Assembly (NCBI RefSeq): GCF_001632805.1
Contig: NZ_CP007220.1
Span: 248,001-312,000 of the forward strand
Reading direction: 5' to 3'
Source: Mycobacteroides chelonae CCUG 47445
GTDB lineage: Bacteria > Actinomycetota > Actinomycetes > Mycobacteriales > Mycobacteriaceae
DNA: 64,000 nt
Positions within the stretch are counted from its first letter, which is position 1; each line of letters begins with the position of its first letter. Shown in pieces: positions 63,782 through 64,000 of this stretch. The notes under the pieces were generated by a model. The model saw only the letters and a list, made by a program, of their open reading frames with translations. It did no database searches and was not told the origin of the DNA. A program made the position numbers and the translations under genes.

Positions 63782-64000
63782 GCCGCACCACCTTTGGCCA
63801 GCGCGCGGTTGAGGTTGAGGAACGCCGTGTAGTTGGCGATCACGTCGACCTTGCCGGACGGACAGGCCCTGATGGCCTGAACAGGGTCGTGGTGCAAGGT
63901 GTGTGTGACGCTGGCATAGGTCAGCCGCACCGCGAGATCGGTGCCGCGTTCCCCCGAGGCGACGACGGGAGGCACGGTGGTCTGCGGGTTATCGCACGCG
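63778..64000 (-). CDS. murT: Lipid II isoglutaminyl synthase subunit MurT, C-terminal end only
   Basis: The last 73 residues of a frame open to the window edge, ending VDVIANYTAFLNLNRALAKGGAA. This is the DUF1727 C-terminal close of the MurT Mur-ligase-like subunit, and the gene position before gatD is the conserved one. The catalytic domain lies outside the window. Confidence 0.88.
   Translation of the reverse strand, partial: ACDNPQTTVPPVVASGERGTDLAVRLTYASVTHTLHHDPVQAIRACPSGKVDVIANYTAFLNLNRALAKGGAA

Overview
The window looks like a chromosomal segment of a rapidly growing mycobacterium, most likely of the Mycobacteroides abscessus-chelonae group. The evidence is high GC, frequent GTG starts, many 4-bp ATGA/GTGA gene overlaps, and a gene order that follows the M. 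tuberculosis Rv3759c-Rv3712 neighbourhood: proXVWZ, tyrA, tadA, ligC/prim-polC, SRP RNA, aspB, dnaX, the tuberculostearate pair, amidase, ybaB, recR, gatD, murT. The species was inferred from memory of synteny, not from a search.

Layout. 1-5.2 kb: end of an acyl-CoA dehydrogenase, a ThrE-type exporter, a LapA-like membrane protein, and a two-gene oxidoreductase operon facing a TetR regulator. 5.2-8.7 kb: four-gene osmoprotectant ABC transporter. 8.6-12.9 kb: HxlR regulator with a palindromic site, methyltransferase, glycolipid-binding protein, tyrA, tadA and its partner gene. 12.9-15.2 kb: two tandem small secreted proteins, tRNA-Ser(CGA), two small cytoplasmic proteins. 15.3-24.8 kb: tgt, a P450, a fused amino-acid ABC binding protein/permease, gluQ, the LigC/Prim-PolC repair pair, a GT87 glycosyltransferase, a lipoprotein, a membrane protein and tRNA-Ser(GGA). 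24.9-46.3 kb: accessory region. 46.4-64 kb: SRP RNA, aspB, twin lipoproteins, dnaX, tmsB/tmsA, an enolase paralogue with a kinase and a TetR, a TetR-facing flavoenzyme/crotonase pair, then cell-wall and recombination housekeeping genes.

The most interesting part is the accessory region at about 28.6-45.9 kb. One operon (28724-35359) encodes an SRPBCC protein, an AMP-forming ligase, a class A flavin monooxygenase, a large FAD/NAD(P)-binding protein and a fumarase-superfamily lyase. The last two have the arrangement of the aspartate-nitrosuccinate (CreE/CreD-type) pathway, which makes nitrous acid. A second operon (40481-45847) encodes a short class II DAHP synthase, an SDR, a PhzD-type isochorismatase, a PhzE-type synthase with glutaminase domain, and an amidohydrolase. 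Together the first four of these should make 3-hydroxyanthranilate. Between the operons lie a GAF/PucR regulator, a transposase-derived protein that lacks catalytic acidic residues, and an exported carboxylesterase. The three main transcription units share a CTTGACGG motif about 50-75 bp upstream of their first gene. I infer a small-molecule cluster that joins an ortho-aminophenol acid with nitrite-derived nitrogen, possibly an ortho-quinone diazide or a related N-N compound. The gene families are well supported. The product is a hypothesis.
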